A stretch of DNA of 64,000 nucleotides from Microthrixaceae bacterium (lineage in GTDB: Bacteria > Actinomycetota > Acidimicrobiia > Acidimicrobiales > Microtrichaceae): positions 496,001 through 560,000 of the forward strand of contig JAMLGM010000001.1 in NCBI GenBank assembly GCA_023957975.1, given 5' to 3'. Shown here in pieces: positions 36,159 to 44,558 of this stretch. The notes beneath the pieces were generated by a model that ran no database searches, was not told the DNA's origin, and saw only the letters and a program-made list of their open reading frames with translations. A program made the translations under genes and the position numbers. The stretch's first letter is position 1. Each line of letters opens with the position of its first letter.

Positions 36159-36191
36159 CCGGGCCGGGTGGCCTCCACGCCGGTGGCTACC

Positions 36192-36935
36192 ATGCGCCTC
36201 ATGACGTCGCAGCGCCCCGCCCTTGGCAACGTAGCGACCTACAACATCCACCACGGTGCCCCACCAAAGCTGATGGCGGCGCGCCCTGGTTGGCTGCGAG
36301 CCGTGCGCGGCCTCGACGCCGACATCCTCGCCGTGCAGGAGGTCGACCGCTTCAACCCTCGGAGCGGATTCGTCGATCAGGTCCGCCTGATCGCGCGCGC
36401 CACCGGCCTGTGCCCAGTCTTTGCCCGAACCCGCCGGATGTTCGGCGTTGGGCAATACGGACATGCGCTGTTGTGCCGCGAGGCACCGAGCGCCGTCGAA
36501 CTCGTCAAGCTGCCGGAGTTCGGCGGGGAGCGGCGGCTGGCGATTCTTGCGGCGCTCCGGCTCGCCGGCGCGCCGATCAGCGTCGCCGCGGTGCACCTCC
36601 ACAATGAACCCAGGGTGGCCTCAGCCCAACTGGAGGTCGTCGTGGAACGGCTGTTGCGACGCCCCGGACCACATCTGCTGATCGGAGATCTGAACCTCGG
36701 CCCCGGTCGGATCGGCGGCCGCCTGCAACTGGCCGGGTTGAGCGCGGTCGGGAGCCCGCACACCTTTCCGAGTTGGGAGCCGAAGCGGCAGATCGACTGG
36801 ATCGTCGGCTCCGGACTCGACGTCGGACCGGTGTGGGTGGGGGCGGCGGCGACGAGCGATCACCTGCCGTTGCTCGCCGAGGTACGCAAACACGATGCCT
36901 CTGACGTGCCCTCAGACCTCCTCGGGGGTCCTTGA
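36192..36935 (+). CDS. Endonuclease/exonuclease/phosphatase (EEP) family protein
   Basis: The 247-residue protein has the EEP motifs in order: VATYNIHHG, LDADILAVQEVD with metal-ligand Glu, AAVHLHN, LLIGDLNLGP (Asp/Asn) and a C-terminal RQIDWIVGS plus SDHLPLLAEV with the catalytic His. It is a metal-dependent phosphodiesterase; the substrate could be a nucleic acid, a phospholipid head group or an inositol phosphate. The ATG at 36201 or the in-frame ATG at 36168 are alternative starts. Confidence 0.87.
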   Translation: MRLMTSQRPALGNVATYNIHHGAPPKLMAARPGWLRAVRGLDADILAVQEVDRFNPRSGFVDQVRLIARATGLCPVFARTRRMFGVGQYGHALLCREAPSAVELVKLPEFGGERRLAILAALRLAGAPISVAAVHLHNEPRVASAQLEVVVERLLRRPGPHLLIGDLNLGPGRIGGRLQLAGLSAVGSPHTFPSWEPKRQIDWIVGSGLDVGPVWVGAAATSDHLPLLAEVRKHDASDVPSDLLGGP

Positions 36936-37008
36936 TCGCGGGGGTGCCCATCTTTATGGTGGGGCTTCGGGCAGGTCGCGCACGCCGCGACGCTGTGATC
37001 GAGAGGTG

Positions 37009-37878
37009 ATGATGGGGTCGTCGGAGACGGTGCGCGCAGAGATAGTCGACGTCGTGGAAACGGGCGCGACGCGTTCGTCCGAACGCGTCATCCTCGATCT
37101 GCGAAACGAAGGTGGCGCACACACCCCCGAAGCGGTCTCGGCGACCCAGGCCGCGACCCGCGCTGCCACGATGGAACCGGCGACGGGCGCCGATGTCGCG
37201 GAGATTCGCCGGCGACCGTCCGCGTTGCGCGGCAAGGTGGCTGTCGTCACCGGGGGGTCGAACGCGACCGGCCGCAGTATCGCGCTGCAACTCGCCGCCG
37301 AGGGTGCACGCGTCTGCGTGATCGGAGGCGACGTCGCCGAACTGCGTGCGACCGTGGGGATGGCGGGCAGCGATGCCGCAATGGTGTTCCTGCAGTGCGA
37401 CGTCGGAAGTGCGGCGGAAATCGACGGCGTCGTCGACTTCATCCACCGGTTCGATCGCCCCGTCGACCTTGTCGTTCACGCCGAGCAGGTGAGCGTTGCC
37501 GGTTCGCTCGAGCGGGGGTCGGTTTCGGACCTCGACGAGCAGTATCTGGTCAACGTGCGTGCCCCGTTCCTGTTGACCCAGCGACTGCTCGGGCGTCTGC
37601 GTGAAGCGCGTGGCCGAGTCGTGTTCCTGAATACGGCCTGCGGCGACGGTAACGGTCAGCATCGTCTCATCTCGGGCTCGGTGCGAGCGTTGGCCGACGA
37701 GTTGCGTGACGAAGTGGGCGACGTGATCGCTGTGACGACGGTGACGAGCGCCCCTGGCGTCGCCGCTGATGATCTCGCCCGGGTCATCGTCGACGCCGTG
37801 GCGTCACCGGCACACCTCGAGGTCGGCGAGATTCGTCTCCGGGCCAGGGTGAGTGGCCATGACCTTGTTCCTGGCTGA
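37009..37878 (+). CDS. SDR-fold protein without the catalytic Tyr/Lys
   Basis: The 289-residue protein has an N-terminal extension of about 65 residues, then an SDR Rossmann core with VAVVTGGSNATGRSIALQLAAEGARVCVIGG and DLVVHAEQVSVAG. At the catalytic site, where SDRs have YxxxK, it reads HRLISGSVRALADEL, with Tyr replaced by His and Lys by Ser. It is likely an NAD(P)-binding or regulatory protein rather than a typical dehydrogenase. The ATG at 37009 follows GAGAGG. It overlaps the DUF3499 gene, suggesting joint expression. Confidence 0.72.
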   Translation: MMGSSETVRAEIVDVVETGATRSSERVILDLRNEGGAHTPEAVSATQAATRAATMEPATGADVAEIRRRPSALRGKVAVVTGGSNATGRSIALQLAAEGARVCVIGGDVAELRATVGMAGSDAAMVFLQCDVGSAAEIDGVVDFIHRFDRPVDLVVHAEQVSVAGSLERGSVSDLDEQYLVNVRAPFLLTQRLLGRLREARGRVVFLNTACGDGNGQHRLISGSVRALADELRDEVGDVIAVTTVTSAPGVAADDLARVIVDAVASPAHLEVGEIRLRARVSGHDLVPG

Positions 37879-38704
37879 ACCGGTCGACACCGTGCCCTCG
37901 CGACGTCGCGGCGACGCGATTCCCTGTCGCCGTCCCGGATGCGGGCGTCCGTCGACCGTATTGATTCGCTACGACGCCGCAGGCGGTCAGGTCGTCATCG
38001 ACGCGGTGACGAGCGCTCACTCGCAAGCGGAGGTCGAGACGTTGTCGCCGGCCCAACCGCTGTGTGACGAACACGGCGAACGTCTTCGCGCACCGCAGGG
38101 ATGGGTCGTTGTCGATCACCGACGCCCCGCGCGGTTGTCGGAGGACGGGGCGCCGGGTCGGCCGGCGTCGAGTGCCGCGAGCCCATCGGCGAACTCGGCG
38201 AGTTCGGAACTCGGTCCCGACCAGCGGCGCAGGTCGCGTCGGTGGGGGGAGTTCGGACGCATGCCGAGCGAGCGTCAGGTAACGCCGACGGAGCCGGTCT
38301 TCATGACCGACGCCTTCGCCGCGGCGCTGGCCGAACCCGCTCCCGAACCCATCCCCGAACCGATGGCGTCTGGCCCACCGAATGCGTCGCCGCAGCCGGC
38401 CGGGTCGGAGTCTGCTCCACCCTATGAGAACGCGCCCTATGAGAACGTGCCGGAGCGGATCATGCCCGAACCGACGGTTCAGGAGGCACCGCCTCGCCCG
38501 AGCCGTCGCCGACCGGCGGCGAAGCGCTCCGAGCAATCCGGCGACGAGCCCGACATCCTCAAGCCGAAAGGTGGGATGTTGGCTCGGGCGTTCGGGGCGT
38601 CGGGGGAGCAACGTTCGGTGCTCACCGAACCCCTGGGCAAGCCGTCGCCCGACGAGGCCGACCAGACTGACCAATCCGACCCGCCAGGCGAGTCTCGGCC
38701 GTAG
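37859..38704 (+). CDS. DUF3499-family zinc-ribbon-like protein
   Basis: The 281-residue protein begins with the actinobacterial DUF3499 domain: IPCRRPGCGRPSTVLIRYD (two Cys), then PAQPLCDEHGERLRAPQGWVVVD with a Cys and His, together a probable zinc site in residues 22-85. The remaining 190 residues are low-complexity, rich in Pro, Glu, Arg and Ser, and probably disordered. DUF3499 is a conserved actinobacterial family of unknown function. ATG at 37859 has AGGGTGAG before it; a GTG two codons earlier is possible. It overlaps the preceding SDR-like gene by 20 bp. Confidence 0.82.
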   Translation: MTLFLAEPVDTVPSRRRGDAIPCRRPGCGRPSTVLIRYDAAGGQVVIDAVTSAHSQAEVETLSPAQPLCDEHGERLRAPQGWVVVDHRRPARLSEDGAPGRPASSAASPSANSASSELGPDQRRRSRRWGEFGRMPSERQVTPTEPVFMTDAFAAALAEPAPEPIPEPMASGPPNASPQPAGSESAPPYENAPYENVPERIMPEPTVQEAPPRPSRRRPAAKRSEQSGDEPDILKPKGGMLARAFGASGEQRSVLTEPLGKPSPDEADQTDQSDPPGESRP

Positions 38705-38865
38705 TCGCTGGCGTAGTCCGGCCGGGAGCTTTGCAGGGTATGGGTAAGGGACATGTTCTGAGCGTCTCAGGTTTGGGGGCAGGATCTTTGAACGAACGTC
38801 GACCGACCATTCATGGCCCGCTAAATTGTCCAATATTCAGACTTGCGAAAGGGCGGAGTTCCTGA

Positions 38866-40083
38866 ATGATAAAGAAGCCAGCGACTATGCTGGCAGCGTT
38901 GGTCACGTGTTTCCTGACGCCGATGGCTAACGCGGCTGCGGAAACAATCCCAACAACAGCGCCACCAGCAATCATAACAACAGCGCCGCGGGCGGGAGAT
39001 AGCGAACCGATAGCGGAGGAGAGTCCAACGTGCTCGCCGTCGGTCACGTTCAATGGGCCGACCGAATCAGCACGACAGTTTGGAAGGACTGATTCTCAGC
39101 GTGGCGCTGTTGCAGCACGCCTAGTCGATCAGACCGAGAAATCTTCTAGCCCGGGCGCAGATGTGCTCAAAGTCGCCCCGTCTGCGCCAGACGATACTTC
39201 GTTCGCGACCGTTAGAGGCAATGGAGTGCTTCAGGTTATTGGGCAGGTCGAACCTCAGACTGATTCGCTCCAGGTTGAATTCGCTCATCACTCCACCTGC
39301 GGAGCAGAGCCAGAGGTAGTCGTGGCCCCGGATGGGCGATCGGCGACTGTCCGAGTAGCGGACGACCAGCCCGCGGTCTACGTGGGTGCGCCTTGGGCCA
39401 TCGACGAGACAGGTAAGGAGTTGCCTACGACCTTTACGTCCAAAGGTGCATCGCTGATCCAGACCGTGGACACAAGTCAAGCAATCGGTCTTGTGGTGTT
39501 CGATCCGACTTATAGTTCGATTTCATGTTCCGGCCACTGGTCGGCATTGGATGCGTATACTTACCTGGACTTGAATACCGATGGCATGGCACATTGCCCG
39601 GTGTTCGCGATGCTCCGGGCTTGGGCGATGGCCTACAACACCGAGGGCGGCGACTACCTACCGGTTTGGGCGCATGAGACTAACGTAGCAAATGATTTCG
39701 GCCCGGTCGCAGTCAAACAAGCTGGCGGATGCTCATTCTCCCCTGATACCGGTTGGGCATGGGACTTTCAACTCCCATGCAAGGCTCACGACTATTGTTA
39801 TGATCTTCGGCGCGCGGCATTTTCAGGCACCGTTTCCGATAAGGACTGCGATGATGCCTTCCTATTTCTTATGGAGGCGCACTGCAATGACCGGGTATTC
39901 TATGCTGACTGTCGGATCATACGCGACATTTTCTACGCGTTTGTGAGAGACGCGACGGTGGTTGCCTATGCCAATCCTGGCAAGGTCAAAGTTGTCAATC
40001 GACAAACAGGAAGTGTGTCGATGTCGAAGGGCCATCGAGTGCAGACGGCGCACCGCTTCAGCAGTGGTCATGCCTTGCGGTGA
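38866..40083 (+). CDS. Secreted phospholipase A2-like protein
   Basis: The 405-residue protein has a signal peptide (ALVTCFLTPMANA ending near residue 23), a long non-conserved region to about residue 280, and a C-terminal PLA2-type domain: CKAHDYCYD at residues 305-313 supplies the catalytic His308-Asp309 pair, followed by KDCDDAF and several Cys. Bacterial PLA2 enzymes hydrolyse the sn-2 ester of phospholipids after secretion. Base composition is clearly more AT-rich than the flanks, suggesting lateral acquisition. Its stop overlaps a GTG that begins the next gene. Confidence 0.8.
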   Translation: MIKKPATMLAALVTCFLTPMANAAAETIPTTAPPAIITTAPRAGDSEPIAEESPTCSPSVTFNGPTESARQFGRTDSQRGAVAARLVDQTEKSSSPGADVLKVAPSAPDDTSFATVRGNGVLQVIGQVEPQTDSLQVEFAHHSTCGAEPEVVVAPDGRSATVRVADDQPAVYVGAPWAIDETGKELPTTFTSKGASLIQTVDTSQAIGLVVFDPTYSSISCSGHWSALDAYTYLDLNTDGMAHCPVFAMLRAWAMAYNTEGGDYLPVWAHETNVANDFGPVAVKQAGGCSFSPDTGWAWDFQLPCKAHDYCYDLRRAAFSGTVSDKDCDDAFLFLMEAHCNDRVFYADCRIIRDIFYAFVRDATVVAYANPGKVKVVNRQTGSVSMSKGHRVQTAHRFSSGHALR

Positions 40084-40394
40084 CCAATCAGATTTACCGA
40101 ATCTTCCCTGGCGGTCAGGCGGGAATGTTCAACTTCCATATTCCATTCTCGGGAGAATGTGCCGGAGCAGTTTTCACGGTTGGCCAGCTGCCATGCAGTA
40201 CCCACCGTGATTACTTGGACATGCAGATCCGAGGTGCGCTGAACATAGACAGGTACTCGATCCGGCCAAGGTTCAACACCGGCAGTTGTTGGAGGGTTCC
40301 GCTTTCATCTGGTGACGGCGTTGATCTTCAGAATATTGCTCCGTGCGACGATACAAACAATTGGTACCTTTGGAGGATCGATGCGACGCTATAG
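40080..40394 (+). CDS. Small coupled ORF of unknown function
   Basis: The 104-residue product starts at a GTG whose last bases form the stop of the PLA2 gene (GTGA overlap), and its end overlaps the next start by 14 bp, so it is probably translated by coupling. It is rich in aromatic residues and has four cysteines (GECAGAVF, LPCSTH, GSCWRV, APCDDT) but no signal peptide of its own. It might be a detached C-terminal domain of the phospholipase-like protein. I recognise no family. Confidence 0.5.
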   Translation: MTNQIYRIFPGGQAGMFNFHIPFSGECAGAVFTVGQLPCSTHRDYLDMQIRGALNIDRYSIRPRFNTGSCWRVPLSSGDGVDLQNIAPCDDTNNWYLWRIDATL

Positions 40395-40926
40395 AGCGAT
40401 GGCGCTGACTGCCTGCACCCTCTTGCTGTCAGCGGGGTGTGGTTCAGCCGATAACGACATCAACACTGGGTCACCGACGCCTTCATCGGAGACCGCCGTT
40501 CCGGCGCAAAGCGTTCCTGATGCGGAGGTTCCCTCTCAACCGGAGGACGACGCGTCCGCCGAAATCGATTGGGGTGCGGTCGTCTCGAGGCCGAACCCCT
40601 ATACGCCGGATGGTGCGGGAGGAAGTCTGTGTTGGGCCGCGTCCGAGCTTGGCCGGTTGGCGATGACGGTTCAGATGGTCCCCGAGAAGTACGACAGCGC
40701 CGCCCTCGCTGCGATTGTTCCGGAGATGCGGGCGCAACTGGAGCGTGCCCGGACGTCGAATGTGATGGAAGACCCGACTGCTGCGCAAATGCTCAACTCG
40801 TCCTCCAACGTCGTTGACAATCTCGCCAACGCCGTCCAACAAGGAGCAACGAGCGCTGATCAGATCTTTGAAGTTATGAAGGGCTTCGAGACCCCTTCCA
40901 CTAATACCGGCTTCCAATGCTCATGA
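40381..40926 (+). CDS. Small lipoprotein of unknown function
   Basis: The 181-residue product has a lipoprotein signal (MRRYRAMALTACTLLLSAGC, Cys20 in the lipobox), a Pro/Ser-rich linker and a helical C-terminal domain with two cysteines (GSLCWAASEL and the terminal FQCS). GGAGG is five bases before ATG 40381. It is the third gene of the PLA2 group and may be an inhibitor, partner or anchor of the secreted enzyme; that is inference from position only. Confidence 0.72.
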   Translation: MRRYRAMALTACTLLLSAGCGSADNDINTGSPTPSSETAVPAQSVPDAEVPSQPEDDASAEIDWGAVVSRPNPYTPDGAGGSLCWAASELGRLAMTVQMVPEKYDSAALAAIVPEMRAQLERARTSNVMEDPTAAQMLNSSSNVVDNLANAVQQGATSADQIFEVMKGFETPSTNTGFQCS

Positions 40927-41055
40927 TCCTGGCCTCTGCCGGAACCTCGTAGGCAGCGCGATTGATGGCCTTGAGGGCGCTGGAACTCACCGACGTGACG
41001 TTCGTTAGTGGCGGTCGAGTGGTGTCAAATCCGGCTCTCCTGACGTAGGTGTGGG

Positions 41056-41461
41056 TCATGCTGTGGGAACGGTTGTTCGTTCGTGTGGGAGTTTGAGGTG
41101 GATGGGTCCGGCTCCGAGCATGACGAGGGCGAGGGCGGCATCGGCGGAGTGGAAGCCGTAGGCCCGTCGGGTGATGAGGCGGACTTTGGTGTTGAGGCCT
41201 TCGACTCGGCCGTTGCTGATGCCGTGTTCGATGGCGTTCAGGATGAGGTCTCGGCGGTGACGCATCGTCTTGGCGGACTTGATGAACGGGGCGAGACGGG
41301 ATCGCTGTGCGCGGGCACACCACCGGTCGAGCAGTTCGGCGGCTTCGTCGCGGGTGAGGTCGCCGGCGAAGATCGCCCGGAACTGTTCCTTCATCTCATA
41401 TGCCCGCCAGATCCCGCCGCGGGTCCGTCGGATCTTGGCGAGCTGGGCAGCTTGGGTGATG
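41056..41461 (-). pseudogene. ISL3 transposase, C-terminal part (split by IS110)
   Basis: This frame reads SITQAAQLAKIRRTRGG, then IWRAYEMKEQFRAIFAG and ends with EGLNTKVRLITRRAYGFH, the typical ISL3 DDE transposase C-terminus including the catalytic Glu region. It continues exactly in frame from the N-terminal part at 42736 once the IS110 is removed. The stop codon lies within the terminal inverted repeat. Confidence 0.9.
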
Positions 41462-41464
41462 CTC

Positions 41465-42511
41465 CTATGTCAATCGGGCGAGGTCGTCGAGGAGGATTCG
41501 GTGGAATCGTCGGGCGAGTGCTCGTTTGAGGCAGCGCATGATTTCTGTGCGTGAGAGGCTTTCGGCGGTGCGTCGGGCGGCGTAGGTCTTGGTCTCGGGG
41601 TGGTGGGCGAGGCGGACGAGTGCGACGGTCCAAAGTGCGTTGTTGGCTTGGCGGTCACTGCCACGGTTGAGGCGATGGCGGGTCGTCTTGCCTGACGAGG
41701 CCGGGATGGGGCTGACACCGCATAGGGCGGCGAATGATGCTTCGGTCGCGCAACGACCGGGATTGTCGCCGGCGGCGACAATCAGCTTCGCGGCCACGTC
41801 GGGGCCGACACCGAACTCGTCGAGCAGTGTCGGAGTCGCGAGGTGCACGAGGCGGTCGAGTTCGGAGTCGAGCCGGTCGATTTCAGCGGTGAGTTCGAGC
41901 CATCGTTTGGCGAGGGACCGGATCGCGCGGCGGGTTGCCGAGACCGGGTCGGTGTCGTCACCGGGACGCCAGCGTGTAGCCCGCTCGGCGCGTTGAGGGG
42001 CTTTGAGGTCGCGGAGATCGTCGCGGATCGCGTCGGGCGCGGTGAGGACCAGATCACGGATCTGCAGCGTGGCTTGGGTGCGGGCCTTGATCGCTGAGCG
42101 GCGCACAACCTGGGTGACCCGTATCGATTCCACGATCCCGTCACGGGCCTTTGGTGTCGCGGTGGCCTCACCGGACAATACCGCCTTGGCTGCGGCGTGA
42201 GCATCAGTGGGGTCACTCTTGCCGTGACGACGTCGGTGTTGACGGTTCGGGCGGTTGACTTCGATCACTTCTATCCCATCTGCAGCCATAGACGCTGCGA
42301 GCCCCGCGCCGTAGGTGCCGGTGCCTTCAACCCCGGCCCGCCGGACGTCACCGAACTGGCGGGCCCAGGTGCAGAGTTGGCGGTAGCCACGGCGGGTTGT
42401 GGGGATCTCGAGTTCGCCGAGAACGCGACCGACATGGTCGATCGCCACGGCAACGTGGATCTCTGCGTGGGTGTCGACACCGACGATGACTTCGGTGATT
42501 GGTTCTGACAT
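41465..42511 (-). CDS. IS110-family DEDD transposase
   Basis: The 348-residue recombinase begins MSEPITEVIVGVDTHAEIHV with the first catalytic Asp in VGVDTH, has VEGTGTYG, HGKSDPTDAHAAAKA (second and third acidic residues), and a C-terminal Transposase_20 domain with GVGPDVAAKLIVAAGD, FAALCGVSPIPASSGKT and the catalytic Ser of the latter. It appears intact. AAGGAG lies ten bases before ATG 42511. These enzymes use a structured non-coding RNA from the element end to choose donor and target. Confidence 0.95.
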   Translation of the reverse strand: MSEPITEVIVGVDTHAEIHVAVAIDHVGRVLGELEIPTTRRGYRQLCTWARQFGDVRRAGVEGTGTYGAGLAASMAADGIEVIEVNRPNRQHRRRHGKSDPTDAHAAAKAVLSGEATATPKARDGIVESIRVTQVVRRSAIKARTQATLQIRDLVLTAPDAIRDDLRDLKAPQRAERATRWRPGDDTDPVSATRRAIRSLAKRWLELTAEIDRLDSELDRLVHLATPTLLDEFGVGPDVAAKLIVAAGDNPGRCATEASFAALCGVSPIPASSGKTTRHRLNRGSDRQANNALWTVALVRLAHHPETKTYAARRTAESLSRTEIMRCLKRALARRFHRILLDDLARLT

Positions 42512-42554
42512 TGTGGTGGGGCTCCTTCTGTAACGAGTGGGGGCACCACCGGCC

Positions 42555-42720
42555 GGGACGGCGGACAAGACATTGATGGCGTAGCTGTCGAGGCTCCTAT
42601 GAGGTCACGTTCGTCCGACCGGTCGGTGCGCGTTCTGGTTCGGTGCGAGGCCGACAGATCACTCAAAAGGCATCACGCCAGTCAGTGGCAGGGTCAGACC
42701 CCGCACCGAACCGGAACCAG
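42555..42720 (-). ncRNA. Predicted IS110 bridge RNA with matching target and donor guides
   Basis: Read on the minus strand, an 11-bp perfect stem (42702-42712 with 42637-42647) encloses CACTGAC (42681-42687), identical to the left target flank, and GTGATG (42671-42676), the reverse complement of the right target flank CATCAC. A second stem (CGGAC 42613-42617 with GTCCG 42562-42566) encloses CATAGGAGC (42593-42601), identical to the transposase-side donor end, and TCAATG (42571-42576), complementary to the other donor end CATTGA. This is the order target loop then donor loop known for IS110 bridge RNAs. Exact ends are unknown. Confidence 0.75.
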
Positions 42721-42735
42721 GCCATCCTGATCTCA

Positions 42736-43604
42736 ATGTCAGTGAGGTCGTCGGGGTTCTTCAGTAGCGCCCAGCGGGCCCCTTTGAAGTCTTTCGCCCA
42801 CCGGTCATCGGGTAGGCGGCGGAGCTGTTGCCACAGGTCGCGGCGGACCTCGTCGAGGGCGTCACCGACGAGTTTCACGACATGGAATGGATCGGCGCAG
42901 ATCACCGCGTTCGGGGCGTGCCCGTCGGCTTTGACGGACTTGATGAACGCGGGGCCGAGATCGAGCGACACGGCCTCGAGCTGTTTGCTGCGCTCAGTTC
43001 CGAGCTCGGTGAAGAACTCATCGAGGGTCGCCGAGTCCTTGCCTTTGGCTCCCCACACGACGCACCCTCGGTCGTGATCGATGACCAAGGTCAGGTACTT
43101 GTGGTGGCGGCGCCAAGAGATCTCATCGACCCCGATACGAAACAGACCATCGAGACGGTGCGGATCCAGCTCGGTGGCGACCACGCGTTCACACGCCCGC
43201 CCGACGGTGCGCCACGACACTCGACACAGCCGGGCCACCGACGTCTTGTCCGTGCGGGTGGCCAACCATGCCAGCAGATCGTCGAAGTCCGACGTGAGAT
43301 GCGCTCCGGGTCGGGCGAACGGCACTGCTTCGACCACCACCCCGTGGGTCGGGCAACACAACCGACGCAGAGTCGCTCGGATATGAACACGCCACACCCC
43401 GAGATCGAGATGACGCCAAGACGACGGAGATGGTCTGGTGTCGTAACGGAAACGTGTCTCGTGGCCACAATGCGGGCACACCAGCCTCCGTCGTTTCAAC
43501 GCGACATCGACGGTCACGACGTTGATCCCGAAGACGACGGCGGTGACGTTCACCCCGTCGAGGTGTAACAAGCGCTTGAATGCTGTAGTGACGCGCACGG
43601 GCAC
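42736..43604 (-). pseudogene. ISL3 transposase, N-terminal part (split by IS110)
   Basis: The frame starts at GTG 43604 with MPVRVTTAFKRLLHLDGV, has the zinc-finger CPHCGHETRF, the helix-turn-helix KTSVARLCRVSWRTVGRACE and the DDE motifs RIGVDEISW and VSLDLGPAFI, ending DDLTDI at the IS110 junction. Beyond that, frame continues 24 codons into the IS110 end and stops at 42663. The protein lacks its C-terminus and should be inactive. Confidence 0.92.
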
Positions 43605-43736
43605 GGACCTCCAGAGTGAGATGGCTTAGACACCTCGAACTCTGGTCCCGTCCCGTGCGCGTCACGCGGACCCCAACAACCAGCCCTGCACCCAAGCGCT
43701 ACCATGCTTCTCGTCGATCACCCACCCACACCAAGG

Positions 43737-44558
43737 TCAGGAGAGCCCAAATTCGCCCGTCAGTATCCTGCCCCATCCGAAGGCAAGGAGTAGTATTGTC
43801 GCCAGCCCGAACGCTGCAAGGAATGCGGCAGAATTCTGGACGAACCTGAGTACATGATGCGAGCGCCAACGTAGGAGTGCGGCGAGCGACCCGGCGGCGA
43901 TCGTCTCCGGTCTGTTCCAAAGAAAGCCCGTTGATGTGGGTGCACCGAGAAGGCGGGCAAGCAGGCAGGCGGTAATGAATAAGCCGAGAGACCGCATTAG
44001 GACACTCGACTTGCCACGAGAAGTGACTAGAACGAGTACTGCCGGCCAAATTAAGTAATACTGCTCCTCAACGGCGAGACTCCACGAGTGTCCAAGTAGG
44101 TTACCGGGTGTTGTCGTTACCCCGATGAGGTTGGTCGTGTAGGTGGCAGTGCCGAGCACAAACTTCGCCCATAATGTCCATGGATAGGGGTCGTCGACGC
44201 CAGCCATTCTGAGGAATGAGTCGAGGCGATCTCGTCTCCATACGATATATAGAGCCGTGAATGTGACAGTCGTATAGAGTGCAGGAAAGAGTCGGAGCGA
44301 GCGCCGAGCATAGAAGCGGCGGAAGGGATAGGGCCCGGACGTGACACTCAGCTCCTGAAGAAGGAGGGTAGTGATCAAGAATCCGCTCATCGCAAAGAAG
44401 ACGTCCACACCGAGTGCCCCGCCCTTGAAGAGCGTCGGATGACTGTGGCTGGCGACGACCATGACGATTGCGATGGCCCGGATCCCATCGAGTGCCGGGC
44501 GGTAGCCGAGTTCAGGCGGCGCGTGGGTGGAGGCGTGCATTGAGGTTCCGCGGGTCAT
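43737..44558 (-). pseudogene. Acyltransferase-3 family membrane protein, C-terminally truncated by ISL3
   Basis: The remaining 273 residues have ALDGIRAIAIVMVVASHSH with the catalytic His of acyltransferase-3 proteins, GVDVFFAMSGFLITTLLL, RRFYARRSLRLFP and SWSLAVEEQYYLIWP, with about seven membrane segments. Family members are typically 350-400 residues; the last two or three helices are missing, and the stop codon lies in the ISL3 inverted repeat. It would O-acetylate a surface polysaccharide. The ATG at 44558 overlaps the stop of the upstream glycosyltransferase (ATGA). Confidence 0.85.

Larger units (their letters stand above)
41462..42738 (-). mobile_element. IS110-family element inserted in the ISL3 transposase gene
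   Basis: The 1277-bp element carries one transposase and a 5' non-coding end of about 227 bp. Both junctions contain ATG (plus strand 41459-41461 and 42736-42738), the shared core; the exact cut within those three bases is ambiguous. Joining the flanks at the core restores ISL3 frame LTD-ITQ. There are no terminal inverted repeats, as expected for DEDD recombinases. The right end almost coincides with the transposase stop. Confidence 0.88.
41033..43747. mobile_element. ISL3-family insertion sequence interrupted by an IS110-family element
   Basis: Terminal inverted repeats are visible: 41033-41056 and the reverse complement of 43724-43747 share GGCTCTCCTGAC and GGTGTGGGT with only two mismatches in 24 bases. 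Between them lie the two parts of an ISL3 transposase and an IS110 element. I see no exact 8-bp target duplication; only CAAAT is shared by the flanks. The right end supplies the stop codon of a truncated acyltransferase gene. Confidence 0.85.

Noticed and set aside
38811..39053. 80-residue minus-strand frame
   Set aside because: It is antisense to the signal peptide region of the phospholipase-like gene and has no ribosome site.
42569..42662. Extra N-terminal coding sequence for the IS110 transposase
   Set aside because: It lacks family similarity and lies within the predicted bridge RNA; start at 42511 fits the family.
41025..43755. 8-bp target duplication of ISL3
   Set aside because: The flanks share only CAAAT with an offset, so no true duplication can be claimed.
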